DNA of 64,000 nucleotides. Origin: Dendrophyllia cribrosa (lineage: Eukaryota > Cnidaria > Anthozoa > Scleractinia > Dendrophylliidae). Location of the stretch: NCBI GenBank assembly GCA_024195265.1, contig JAJLRJ010000004.1:609125-673124 (forward strand), written 5' to 3'. The notes below the pieces were generated by a model. It saw only the letters and a program-made list of their open reading frames with translations, did not search any database and was not told the DNA's origin. This document shows, piece by piece, positions 49,201 through 59,989 of the stretch; within the stretch, counting starts at the first letter, position 1; the number at the start of each line of letters is the position of its first letter. The position numbers and the translations under genes were made by a program.

Positions 49201-52200
49201 GGGTATAGATACTGTTATGCACCAACCAATGTTATCAATCGGGTATAAATACTGTTATGCACCAACCAATGTTATCAATCAGGTAAAGATACTGTTATGC
49301 ACCAACCAATGTTATCAATCAGGTATAGATACTGTTATGCACCAATCAATGTTATCAATTGGGTAAAGATACTGTTATGCACCAACCAATGTTATCAATT
49401 GGGTAAAGATACTGTTATGCACCAACCAATGTTATCAATCGGGTAAAGATACTGTTATGCACCAACCAATGTTATCAATTGGGTAAAGATACTGTTATGC
49501 ACCAACCAATGTTATCAATTGGGTAAAGATACTGTTATGCACCAACCAATGTTATCAATCAGGTATAAATACTGTTATGCACCAATCAATGTTAAGTCTG
49601 AGGGGAGGGGGCAGGGGAATATTGATATTGGGATAAATAACAAGTTACCCTTAATTGCAGTAATGTTGTTATAGAAAAACAAAAAATGAAAAAACGAAAA
49701 ATGATAATACGCCAATAGGAATTAATTTGGCATACAAAGAAACGCCCAAAGAAATGGCCTCAAAATGCCTCATGATACAGATAAATCACATTACCTTAAT
49801 TGCACAATTGATGTACAGCTATAAACATGTGGGTTCTCTGTCAATGTTGGTTGCAAGCTGTGATGATTTAGCTAATTAATTTCTATTTGGCTTTTTCCAT
49901 TTTTCATTTTTCTACGACAACGTTATTGCAATTAGGTGTACCTTGCAAATGACATCCAATGCTGCGACGGCAAACTCATCTGCCATGCAGACTTGTGTCC
50001 TACCATCAGCCTTTGTGCTCAGATGATCAAGTAGAAGATTAGCAGTGGAATTGAAAGCACTCATAAGATCTTTAAGGCTCCTGGAAAATAAAATTAGATA
50101 GGTGTATAATTCAAATGTCTTGGCCATAATGTTTTGTATGAGTTATTACAGTAAACTCTCTTAAGACAGACAGACACCTCCCTAAGATGGACACCCCTAT
50201 AAGGCAGAAGACACCTCTTTATGATGGACACCTCTCTTAAGATGGGCACCCCTATAAGGCAGACACCTCTCTAAGATGGGCACCCCTATAAGGCAGACAA
50301 CTCTCTAAGATGAACACCTCTCTAAGATGGACACCCCTATTAGGCAGAAGACACTTCTTTATGATGGACACCTCTCTAAGATGGGCACCCCAATAAGGCA
50401 GACACCTCTCTAAGATGGACACCCCTACAAGGTGGACACCTCTCTAAGATGGGCACCCCTATAAGGTGGACAACCCTATAAGGTGGACACCCCTATAAGA
50501 CAGACACCTCTCTAAGATGGGCACCCCAATAAGGCAGACACCTCTCTAAGATGGACACCCCTATAAGGTGGACACCCCTATGAGGCAGACACCTCTCTAA
50601 GATGGACACTCCTATAAGGTAGACACCTCTGAGATGGACACCTCTATAAGGTGGACACCTCTCTAAGATGGACACCCCTATAAGGTGGACACCTCTCTAA
50701 GATGGACACCCCTATAAAGTGGACACCTCTCTAAGTTGGACACCCCTATAAGGCAGACACCTCTAAAAGGTGGACACCCCTCTAAGATGGACACCCCTAT
50801 AAGGTGGACACCCCTATAAAGTGGACACCTCTATAAGGTGGACACCTCTCTAAGATGGATGCCCCTATAAGGTGGACACCTCTATAAGGCAGACACCTCT
50901 CTAAGATGGACACCTCTATAAGGTAGACACGTCTCTAAGATGGACACCCTTATAAGGCAGACACGTCTCTAAGATGGACTACCCTGTAAGGTTAACACGT
51001 CTCTAAGATGGGCACCCCTATAAGGCAGACACGTCTCTAAGATGGACTCCCCTATAGAGCCTTTTCACTCATGTGACCTTCAGTCCCGTGGGACTCAAAT
51101 GACAAAGGCCATGGCAGCCATGTTGGTGTTCCTAACAAAAGAAGTTAATTAAAATTCTTTTGTACGGGAACACCAATATGTCGGCTATGACGTCAAGTGA
51201 AAACGCTCTATAAGGTAGACATGTCTCTAAGATGGACTCCCCTATAAGGCAGACACCCCTCTAAGATGGACACCCCTATAAGGTAGACACCTCTCTAAGA
51301 TGGACACCCCTATAAGGTAGACACCTCTCTAAGATGAACACCCTTATAAGGTAGACACTTCTCTAAGATGGACTCCCCTATAAGGTGGACACCTCCCTAA
51401 GACAGACAGTAGGAAGATGGACACCCCTCTAAGATGGACACCCCTATAAGGTGGACACCTCTATAATGTGGACACCTCTCTAAGATGAATGCCCCTATAA
51501 GGTGGACACCTCTATAAGGTGGACACCTCTCTAAGATGGACACCTCTCTAAGATGAACACCTCTATAAGGCAGACACCTCTAAGATGAACACCTCTAACA
51601 AAAGAAGTTAATAATATATTAAAATTCTTTTGTACGGGAACACCAATATGGCGGCTATGACGTCAAGTGAAAATGCTCCATAAGGTAGACATGTCTCTAA
51701 GATGGACTCCCCTATAAGGCAGACACCCCTCTAAGATGGACACCCCTATAAGGCAGACATGTCTCTAAGATGGACTCCCCTATAAGGCGGACACCTCTCA
51801 AAGATGGACACCCCTATAAGGTAGACACCTCTCTAAGATGGACACCCTTATAAGGTAGACACTTCTCTAAGATGGACTCCCCTATAAGGTGGACACAAGA
51901 CAGACAGTCGGCCGCAGTTATATAATTGATACTCTCTGCTTACTTGCGATGAAAAGCTGGATTCATAATGGCACGTCTTTTTTTCCAGTTCTCTTTATCC
52001 ATGTTGGTTACCAATCCTTGGCCTAAATATCTAAAATAGAATACAGAACACTCACTGGACTGTGGGACAGGGGTATGGAGGTTTGATGCAGTGCTAACAA
52101 CCATGCCCTGTAAAAACTAAATTGTGGTTGAAACCTATCAATGGTGATTGAACCAAAAACCTGCACAAGGTAAGCAACTTTTGCTGAGACCTGATATGCC

Positions 52201-55200
52201 AGCCAGGCAAGTTCAAGTTCAAGTTCAAGTTCAAGTTTATTATTCACACTTATTCAATTACAATACAACAACAATAAGGGAAAAAAAGAGAAAAACAGAG
52301 CTAACTATACATTGAATGAATTAAACATAACAAAGGAAAAAGTGTGTAGCAGCCAAAGGAGCCAAGCTTTCGAGTTGGCTACTACCACAGAGCGATTACA
52401 AGTGGGTGGAGTTTATACAGAACTTTTAGAAACTAGTTAATATGAAGCTCTGACTAAATTAATCACATTGAAAAGGAAGGCTGAGGGAGTGAGTGAGTGG
52501 GTGAACATTTGAACATTTCTACACTGTACATGTAATTTTAATTTTGGTGTCGTCGATTTTAAAATTGTCCATAAACAATGTTACACTTATCAAATCAACA
52601 TACCTTTGTCCATACAGATGACCAAGAATTTCGTAGGACTGTGGTTCTTTGGGAAGATTCTTGACAATGAGAATATCCTTTCAAATACCACAAAGTCAGT
52701 CATTTAATAACACATAAATTCTTACAAGTTCTTTGGAAAGTGAGATATTCAAGATGGTGGGAAATGGAAAAGGGCCATTGCAATAGGGTAGGAGGCATAA
52801 GTGATGAGGTTGAGAATGAGGAGGAAAATCCAGGCATATGCATCGCAGTCTATTTAGAAGTGACTGTCGCTGTTTCATACCTTCACCACCTCTGAATCAG
52901 CTACAAGAAGAAGAGGAATATGCCAGAACCACACAATCAGGATCTTGCCATATTCAATATGCCTGTAAAATAACACAGATAAAATTAATTTTTCTAGCTC
53001 TTTTATTTTGGGGGTTTAATAATGTTATTGTACATTGGTATCCATTTGTGTCAGTTCCACGCGTGAAATATAATTTCTCCTAAAATATTGTTTGTGTGTA
53101 AATTTTGGGGGCCGGGTTTAATAGTGTTATCGACCATTGGTATCCATGTAATTTGTGTCAGTTCCACACTTGAAATATAAATAATTTTTACTAAAATGTT
53201 GTTTGTGTGTAAATAAATGTTTTGTTATGAATTACGCATAAAAGTACAGGCAGAAGTTTAATATGGCTGAATTAAAACTAGATTCCCAAACGATATAGAC
53301 TAATGTTAGTGATTAATATGACTGAAAAAAGAAAGAAAACATTTCTAGTACCATGGACAATAATATATTGGTGAAATTAGAAAGTTAAGATGATCACTTA
53401 TAAGAGATGTTTGCACTGTATTTTTATATGTTAATTACCATTCCAGGAACTTGTGATCTGTGGGAAACCCCTTATGACGCATTTCAGTGATTTCATCTGC
53501 ATGGCCTTTGAAAAAACTTCAAAAAGCAAACTGTTACTATGATACACACTTTAAGAACATAAATCTAACAACAATATACATATATATGTTGTCAGTGGTT
53601 CAAATTTTCTTTTCGTTTTAAAATTTTCAAACCAGTTTTTAAATTTTTCTTTTTAATGAATTTGAGACAATTAGGAAAATGAAAATTAAACTGGTTCGAA
53701 AATTTTCAAACAAAAGCATTAATTAAACCACAACATACATTGTATATACTATACAATTTTAAATTTTGTATATATTCACAAAAAGGCAAAGTTCATGAGG
53801 GTTAACATTGTACCATGTGTTTTTGGGTATGTGCAAACTTAAAATGGTTCAATTCATAAATATGATGCAGGGGTGCAGCTAAGAAAACACTTAGCAGGCT
53901 CATTAACAAGTTCAGCCGGTTTTTCTGGCTTGTGCACTTTCCAAAACTCTTTGTTTTTTCTTTGTTTTCTAGTGAAATTTCAGCCGGTGATAAGTTCTCT
54001 TTCAGGTGGTGAAATTAGCTGGCAGCCGGCTCTTAGCTATACATCCCTGATGATGAGATGCAGTGGATTCAAAGTTTCTCCAGGACAACAGTTTATTTCA
54101 TGACAAAGATAACATCAAGATTTTGCTCAGAATGAATCAGAATCAGGCTATTGCACTAATTAGATGCCCCCCCTCTCCCACCTTTCCCCAACACAAACAC
54201 ACAAACCTCTCCCGGTTTAGAAACAGTACATTTCTTTAGGGAGTGGGGTGAATAACAGTGGAATTCTTCAGGGATAAAACCTATATTGTTCATGGAATTC
54301 TTTAGGGGTGGGCAGAGATTTCATGTACTACTCTTCCCAGTAAATCACCACACCCACAAATATAGCTGCCTTCAGAGAATTGATCACGATGCTGTGAGTC
54401 TATTTCAAAAGTATCATATCATGTGGTACATTTGTTTTTACCATGTGACAAGCTTTTTGAATTGTGTGATCAAACTTCCTTGGTACAGTGTTTGAACTAC
54501 AAAAATGTGACATGAAAAGATGCCAAGACATGGTGCAGTCACAAATGTACCATGTGATGCACCTGAAATAGTCTTGTGGCATCACAATCAGTACACAGAT
54601 GGCAACCAAAATATTTGTGGGTGTTGCAGTGTAGTGTAAAGAGTAGTTTTTACCCCTAAGAGGTACCAATTCTAAAACAACACATGTCATATTCTGTTAT
54701 ATTTTTTCGGCTCAATACTCTTAAAGATACCGTGATAATTCTAACAGCGGACATGTTAGATTTCAGCACCCTAAGCGGTACCAATCTACAAATTTAACCC
54801 CTAACAGGTACGATAAGCACACCTGTCATTTTCATATCGGAGTCCCCCCCCTCCCCCCAGGAGTATTTGTCAGAATCACAGCACATGCTAGGCACAACAA
54901 AACACATCATGAAGGTATCAAATGCTGATAAATTATGTCAACAATAAAGACTTCAAGTCCCAATATCTTACATAAGACAACAATTTTGGTGAAAAAAATA
55001 AGGTCTTGCATATTATTTTTAGAATGTTTGCAAATTGAATTTCCTTTCTCTATAATAATGGTTATCCGCAATTTTGTGGCAAATAGAGTTAGATTAATTG
55101 CCACCGCTGGGCACGCCCATAGTTTAGGATTACGGATATATCAGTAGGTCACTATCGTCAGTATTTATTCTAACTCTAGTAGCAAAGACGTTGATCTTTG

Positions 55201-55837
55201 TACTCGTTTTCTGTTCATTACTTTCTTCCACCATGGGACATATTAGTCGTTTGCCAGGTTGTACAATCGCAAAGTCCGATCATTCTTTTGGAAAGTAGGG
55301 CAGAAAAGTGTTGTAGTGATGAACCCATAAACGCCTCTGTACCAAGACTCCATTCAACTAACACTAACTTCTCTGTGAAGAAATTCATCTAGCAGAATTG
55401 AACAGTTTGGTGGCACGAGATGAAGTGAATTTCACAACCAGAAATAAGAATGCTTTGCTTAGTACCTTGAGATTGTAATTAAACATTGTCCCATTTCAAT
55501 TGACCATATCCCCGCACAATTAAGCTTTTTCAAGATCAATTAACTTAAACTTTCACCTCCCAGAAGAAAAATGTAACGAAATAATAATCTCTCCAAAATG
55601 GTAATATACTGGCCTTTGCAGCTCTCTTAATGAGCAATAATATGCACGTAGTACTGACCAAATGTTCACTATAATGCTGCCATCAAATCATAAAGCTTGA
55701 GCTTACCTTTCCATCGGTGGGCTCGGAATGTGTGCAAGCTTTCGCCTCTTGTAAGCCACAAATGCCGCAAAAATCGAAACGAAAACTACCCATAGCAAGA
55801 CTAAGGCACCAATCACGTACAAAATAACCTCAAGCAT
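43667..55837 (-). CDS. CYP46A1: Cytochrome P450, CYP46A family (cholesterol 24-hydroxylase-like)
   Basis: Fifteen exons join in one frame (minus order): 55707-55837, 53439-53516, 52881-52962, 52604-52677, 51944-52030, 49942-50080, 48993-49106, 48525-48678, 48367-48429, 47752-47824, 46681-46765, 46114-46224, 45479-45573, 44394-44460, 43667-43807. Total 1,494 nt, 497 residues; human CYP46A1 has 500 residues and also 15 exons (recalled). Membrane anchor at 2-28, HIPSPP hinge at 36-41, I-helix AGHETT about 307-312, ExxR at Glu364/Arg367 (KETLRRHP), FNPYRF at 416-421, heme loop FSLGPRNCIG with Cys444, and C-terminal SLVPGQ. All splice sites are GT-AG. In vertebrates the enzyme hydroxylates cholesterol at C24 in the ER; the substrate here is inferred from family only. 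Intact, no frameshift. Confidence 0.93.
44795..45478. repeat. ~52-bp minisatellite carrying splice-donor copies
   Basis: About 12 units of AAAAGCTGGTGACATGACAG + CCTATTTAACATACCCACTC + C-rich filler. It runs right up to exon 45479-45573. On the minus strand each unit reads GGTATGTTAAATAGGC, a near copy of the real donor (GTATGTTAAATGGGC) at 45478. Two units have an A-run replacing part of the unit. Confidence 0.9.
46400..46590. repeat. 76-bp tandem repeat, about 2.5 copies
   Basis: GTGAAGCTGCGAGACATGTG recurs at 46433 and 46509. The surrounding GGCATGGAACACGA / GGTATGGTCCACAA / GGCATGGAATACGA motifs repeat with it. It lies in a P450 intron. Confidence 0.8.
46681..48429 (-). CDS. CYP46A1: P450 I-helix exons
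   Basis: Exon 48367-48429 ends ...DDFVTFFIA and exon 47752-47824 opens GHETTSNLLSF, so the oxygen-activating (A/G)GxET(T) motif is split across an intron, with the Gly codon itself divided. Exon 46681-46765 continues with EVFDVLGN, the segment before the K-helix. Confidence 0.9.
46899..47043 (+). CDS. Isolated ShKT-domain exon, opposite strand to P450
   Basis: A pyrimidine-rich tract and AATAATAG acceptor precede an open frame with a ShKT-like pattern (domain named for a sea anemone potassium-channel peptide): five cysteines with spacing and the ending CKKSCRRC typical of the domain. The first of the usual six cysteines would fall on the upstream exon or the split codon. The frame ends in TGA at 47041-47043, or a GTAATT donor at about 47032 may be used. 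No partner exon was found. ShKT domains occur in many cnidarian secreted proteins and proteases, so a toxin role must not be assumed. Confidence 0.55.
47926..48357. repeat. ~116-bp tandem repeat, about 3.7 copies, next to a splice donor
   Basis: Units carry ACCAATCCTCACTTCCTTAC, GGCTACATGTATTTAATTTT, TTCTGATTGGTTCATTGGAT and CTGTGATTGGCCTGAGTG. The array ends about 10 bp from exon 48367-48429. Confidence 0.85.
49109..49592. repeat. 40-bp minisatellite, 12 copies, at a splice acceptor
   Basis: The unit is GTTATCAATCGGGTATAGAT + ACTGTTATGCACCAACCAAT with C/T and G/A variants. The first unit starts at the minus-strand acceptor (CTCAG at 49107-49111) of exon 48993-49106, so the acceptor's upstream tract is itself repeat sequence. 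Confidence 0.95.
50150..51905. repeat. 1.75-kb satellite of ~17/34-bp units
   Basis: Repeats of CACCTCTCTAAGATGGACAC and CCCCTATAAGG(C/T)(A/G)GACAC. A MITE at 51053-51213 is inserted, and part of that MITE is repeated at 51594-51680 with the same downstream satellite, showing a later block duplication of about 470 bp. It fills most of a P450 intron. Confidence 0.95.
51053..51213. mobile_element. MITE inside satellite
   Basis: TATAGAGCCTTTTCACTCATGTGAC at the left and GTCAAGTGAAAACGCTCTATA at the right form imperfect inverted ends. It contains GCCATGTTGGTGTTCC and GGAACACCAATATG as a second inverted pair. Confidence 0.65.
52205..52420 (-). mobile_element. LINE 3' tail with ACTTGA microsatellite
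   Basis: On the minus strand the sequence ends AATAATAAACTTGAACTTGA with four or five 6-bp units, typical of 3' tails of some L2/CR1/RTE LINEs or SINEs using them. The upstream part has no coding frame, so it is severely 5'-truncated. Family assignment is tentative. Confidence 0.5.
53577..53750. mobile_element. Decayed ATGTTGT hairpin element
   Basis: The ends ATATATGTTGT..GGTTCAAATTTTC and AATTAAACCACAACATACAT resemble the two hairpins at 41.4-41.7 kb. It lies in a P450 intron. Confidence 0.55.
53869..54049. mobile_element. CAGGG-ended TIR element
   Basis: CAGGGGTGCAGCTAAGA at the left and TCTTAGCTATACATCCCTG at the right are inverted. AGCCGG motifs appear inside both arms. Similar in design to the element at 16197. 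ATGATG lies beside both ends, but an exact 8-bp duplication is not clear. Confidence 0.55.
55707..55837 (-). CDS. CYP46A1: P450 first coding exon: membrane anchor and hinge
   Basis: Starts at ATG 55837 (MLEVILYVIGALVLLW...), giving an N-terminal hydrophobic helix, the basic stop YKRRK and the Pro-rich hinge HIPSPP. The donor GTAAGC leaves phase 2, matched by the exon at 53439-53516. A 2.2-kb intron follows. Confidence 0.9.
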
Positions 55838-56097
55838 CGTTAAAAATGATGATTTTCTCCGATGATGTTCACTTATTTTAAAAGAACGAAGTGAGTGTTT
55901 ACTTAGCTTGCAATTTTATTAGCTTTGCAAGCAGCGCGGAAAATCCTGGGAACGAGCAACTTCGCAGGGAACTGGGTGACAGACTTCAAATAAATGTGGC
56001 TTCTACAGTAGGATGCCTAAAATGTGTGCAATTCCACAGTTGGTTTCTTCTTTGCGAGACACCATTGTGACATCTTGGGACAACTCGTTCCTCGTTC
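55838..56097. other. CYP46A1: P450 upstream region
   Basis: About 260 bp between the P450 start codon and the retroelement, which begins at 56098. It should include the P450 5' UTR and proximal promoter. I see no clear TATA box. Confidence 0.4.
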
Positions 56098-56244
56098 CAA
56101 GGAATGTACAGTATGCATAAGATAAAGTGTTAATGATTCAAGTTGTTTAGAATCCTGTGGGATTAGCTTGGCTATTTAAGAGATTGTACGGTTATGCAGA
56201 AACCATTCGAAGGCATCTCTTTATACTTGCTTTTTATTTTTGTG

Positions 56245-57240
56245 ATGTCCAATTCTGAAGAGCCCGTTCACCTTTTCGAGACTACTCCTACTCCTACTCC
56301 TACTTTGGAAAACGAGGATCCTTTGACAAACGCGGATACGCTTAAGCTGTTCTCACAATTAATAGACTCCAAGCTCGATCAGAAGTTTGCGTCCTTCAAG
56401 CGCGAACTTGAAGATAAAGATGAGATTACTCAGAGCCAGCTTAAGAAGTTGAAGACTGAAACGAAGGCGTCCAATACCTTTCAGTTAAAAGGGAACAAAA
56501 CTCAATTTGAATTTAACGTCAGCATCTTGGACCAAGTCGAGTCGGCTACCAAAAACCTTTGTGCAGGTAATATTTCATACGCGAGTTCCGATCTCGAAGA
56601 AGCAAAGAAGCTTATCAACAAGCGCAACAAACTTGTTCGTTTCGCGGACAAGAGCCCTGCTGGCTGGACTGCCGTCGAGAAATATGAATCTGACGAAGTC
56701 GCCGATGATTCAGAGGAGGGAAAAAACTCCGTTCAGCCGAGAAGAGGGCGCTGTCGAAGATCTGTGAAAAGAAAAGGATGTTTTAACCCGCTCGAGTCAG
56801 AGTTCCGCCGCGTGAGTCGTCAACGACAACTCAATCTACTGTGTCTCCTGCTCTGGCTATTCTGTCAATCAGCAGCAGCCATTTTGTCATTCCTTTCGTG
56901 CTAGACAACCAGTTCCCTCGGACAAATGTTTCGGTCGCGGGCAACGCGGACATTGGTCAAGTTCCTCAGTTTGCCCCAGTCGCCACAACCTCACTCGAAT
57001 CCCAACGAGCATCAAACCAACAAACGGATGATGGGTCCAAAGACAAGTACGTTGCTGCTTTGAAACGTTTGGGACAAGATGAGTATCCTTTACTTGAATC
57101 TGTAGTTAATTCTCTGGGTGAGTGTGACCTAGTTGACGTTTGCTGCCAATCGAGCAGCGATCATATCAGTTTCATGATTGTCCGGAACTCTGTCCTGACT
57201 ATCAGTCAAACGGCTAAAAGAGGCTCATATTAGATCTTAG
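56245..57240 (+). pseudogene. Gag-like ORF1 of the DIRS element
   Basis: Starts at ATGTCCAATTCTGAAGAG, 4 bp after A1 ends. It has acidic and Lys-rich coiled-coil-like sequence, then NKRNKLVRFADKSPAGWTAV, a stretch recurrent in DIRS ORF1 proteins. The first frame runs to 56904; the continuation (KYVAALKRLGQDEYPLLESV...) is in another frame at 56841-57233, so there is a frameshift near 56850-56900. Confidence 0.75.
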
Positions 57241-57770
57241 GTATCCTAATTCTTTTTTTAGAAATCCTGGATTAAGTTTGAAGACGCCCAGACTATGCTC
57301 AATTCATTTATTGACCCGTCCCAAAATTGGCTTTATTCATTTGTTATTAAATTCGGATATCTTCACATTGATGTCTTCCCCCCAGTCCAAGATTTTTTGG
57401 GGTTTTCTTTGTCTTTCAGCGGTGTTATACGATACTTTAAGTTCACTGTTTTGCCATTTGGATTAGCTACAGGACCTTAAAATTTTTACTAAGTCATGAG
57501 ACCTCTTGTTTAATACTGGCGTAGCCAGGCGTACATGATAGTCGTTTACTTGGATGATGGTTTAGGGGTATGCCCATCTTTTGCGCGTTGTTGTTTAGAG
57601 GCCTTAGCCATTAAGTCAGATTTGGCTCGAGCCGGGTTTGTTCCCAATATGCTTAAGAGTGTTTGGTCCCCAGTACAGTACTTTAGATGGTTGGGGTATA
57701 TTTGGGACCTCCGGAACAAGACGCTTTCTATCCCATGTGATAAAATTGATAGGCTGTTTATTCTTTAGAA
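57190..57770 (+). pseudogene. DIRS reverse transcriptase, broken
   Basis: KRLILDLRYPN opens the domain, then a frameshift leads to FEDAQTMLNSF...GYLHIDVF...FLGFS...RYFKFTVLPFGLATGP. Motif C is intact (VVYLDDGL, about 57538-57560), but the expected Asp of motif A is Val (SFVIKFGY). A stop follows PFGLATGP. Confidence 0.8.
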
Positions 57771-58131
57771 AAGGTACTTTTCCACACCACAATATCCGAT
57801 AGACAATTAGCCTCTGTTACAGGCAGTATCATTTCAAATATGCTTGTTATTGGCAATGTCTAGATCTGTGAGATTATGACCAAAAATGGATCGCAGTTTG
57901 GTCCCCAGTACAGTACCTTAGATGGTTGGGGTATATTTGGGACCTCCGGAACAAGACGCTTTCTATCCCATGTGATAAAATTGATAGGCTGTTTATTCTT
58001 TAGAAAAGGTACTTTTCCACACCACAATATCCGATAGGCAATTAGCCTCTGTTACAGGCAGTGTCATTTCAAATATCCTTGTTATTGGCAATGTCTAGAT
58101 CTGTAAGATTATGACCAAAAATGGATCGCAG
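57661..58131 (+). repeat. 235-bp tandem duplication in the RT region
   Basis: GTTTGGTCCCCAGTACAGTA starts at 57661 and again at 57896; the two copies are nearly identical (for example CAGTACTTTAG versus CAGTACCTTAG). The duplication disrupts the RT thumb/connection reading frame. Confidence 0.9.
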
Positions 58132-58149
58132 AACTGGGTGGGATTCCTG

Positions 58150-58990
58150 TGTTTTTGGATTCGCCTGCTTGTAAAGAATTAAATTTCTGGCGCAAAAATT
58201 TAGTTCGCCTTATAATTCTAGGCCCCCTTTTAAGGGTGTTCGTCCAGTTACTCGAGTTGCGTATTCAGATGCTAGTTCATTGGGCTGTGCCGCCTATATA
58301 TCTATGGATGGTTTTCCATTGGCACATAAGAATTTGGACTCATTGAAGATGAGCCAAAGCTCCACTTGGAGGGAACTTCGTTGTGTTTATTTGCCCTGCA
58401 GAGTTTCGCACGACGTTTATCGAATAGTTATGTAAAATGGTTCACCGTTGATCAAGCAGTCCCTTTGATTGTTGATTCGGGCAGCATAAAAGAGCATTTG
58501 CATAAGTTAGCTGTGGACATTTTCTATGTCGCTAGGGACTGTAATATCTATTTAGACTTGGAGTGGATACCTCGTTCTCTCAACGATAAAGCGGATTACC
58601 TTCACAGGACGAAATAACAACTTTAAGTGCAAGTAAAGGTTCATTAAAGAAAACTTAAAGAACAATTTCGACTATCTTTAAGTGCACCGTAAATTACTTA
58701 AATAAGCCTTTACTTGACAACACTTAAAGCTAGTAATGAACAATTTAAGTTGCCTTTAAGGGTCTTTAAGTTGTTGAAAAGTTGAATTAAAGATAACGTA
58801 AAGGTTCTTAAACACATTAAAGATACTTACTTACTTTAATACATTTAAGAGTATTTACGTCTCAACTTAAAGATTTTCGATACCTTTAAGTAAAATTTAA
58901 TTTTCTCTTAAAGATTAGTAAATTCATTATTTCGTCCTGTGCTTAGTAAAGTCGTTGATTATGACGACTGGAAATTCAAGGAAGGATTGT
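58150..58990 (+). pseudogene. DIRS RNase H region, interrupted
   Basis: ACKELNFWRKNL, then VYSDASSLGCAAYISMDG, STWRELRC, WFTVDQAVPLI and LEWIPRSLNDKADYL. The frame shifts once near 58330-58400. It is cut by a TIR element at 58603-58941; removing one copy of the 3-bp duplication rejoins the frame as DYL-SKVVDYDDW, as expected for this family. Confidence 0.8.
58603..58941. mobile_element. CACTA-like MITE rich in CTTTAAG motifs
   Basis: Perfect 15-bp TIRs: CACAGGACGAAATAA and TTATTTCGTCCTGTG. The target duplication is CTT (58600-58602, 58942-58944). The 3-bp duplication and CAC ends fit the CACTA/EnSpm superfamily. The interior has about 13 copies of TTTAAG or its inverse CTTAAA in about 310 bp, likely subterminal transposase-binding repeats (inference). 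Confidence 0.8.
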
Positions 58991-58997
58991 TAATGTT

Positions 58998-59935
58998 ATT
59001 TTTATGCGCTCACGTCCTACTGGGGACAGTGTTCCGCTGATTGTTTCGCAAGTTCTTTAAATTGCAAACTTCCTAGGTTCTATTCTCGTTTTAACAATCC
59101 GTATTGCCTAGGCGTGGATTTCATTTGCTTTCAGCTGGGCTGGAGAGTTCTGCTGGTCACACTGGTGACCAGGATTACTCGCCATGTCTGTTTTTGTCAA
59201 TGCAAAGGTATATTGGTGATACCTTATTGGCCTTGCGCACCCTTTTGGCCTTTTTTGGTGGATTCTCGGGGATCCTTCGTGGAGAGCGGTAAAGATATGT
59301 TCCTGCATGGGTCCAACAAGAGTGCTAATTTTGGATCTGAGATTTTTAGCACACCGGTGCTTTTTCTATTGCTCGATATCGATGGAGCTATTTGATTGCT
59401 AAGTTTGTCTTGACATCTAGCAACATAAGGCACTGGCCTTTTGTTGGTATTTTTATGCGCTCACGTCCTACTGGGGACAGTGTTCCGTTGATTGTTTCGC
59501 AAGTTCTAAAGATTGCAAACTTCCTAGGTTCTATTCTCGTTTTTACAATCCGTATTGCCTAGGCGTGGATTCATTTGCTTTCAGCTGGACTCTAGAGTTC
59601 TGCTGGTTAGTCTCTCCTGTCACATTGGTGACCAGGGTTATTCGCCATGTCTGTTTTTGTCAATGTAAAGGTATGTTAGTGATACCTTATTGGCCATCCG
59701 CACCTTTTTGGCCTTTTTTGGTGGATTCACAGAGATCCTTTAATTCATTTGTGATCGATTATCTCTTCGTGGAGAGCGGTAAAGATGTGTTCCTGCATGG
59801 GCCCAATAAGAGTGCTATTTTTGGAACTGAGATTTTTAGCACACCGGTGCCTTTTCTATTGCTCGATGGAGCTATTTGATCGCTAAGTTTTGTCTTGATA
59901 TCTAGCAACATAAGGCACTGGCCTTTTGTTGGTAT
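58998..59935 (+). repeat. ~451-bp tandem duplication in the DIRS element
   Basis: TTTTTATGCGCTCACGTCCT begins at 58999 and again at 59450. Both copies carry the DIRS segment between RNase H and recombinase (VIPYWP..APFWPFLVDS, FVESGKD.FLHG, FSTPV.FLLLD). Copy 2 keeps a segment lost from copy 1 (NSFVIDYL). Confidence 0.85.
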
Positions 59936-59989
59936 GAAATTATTCGACTTTGTATCACCGCTATTAGTGAGCGAAAGTTTATGTTTGCA

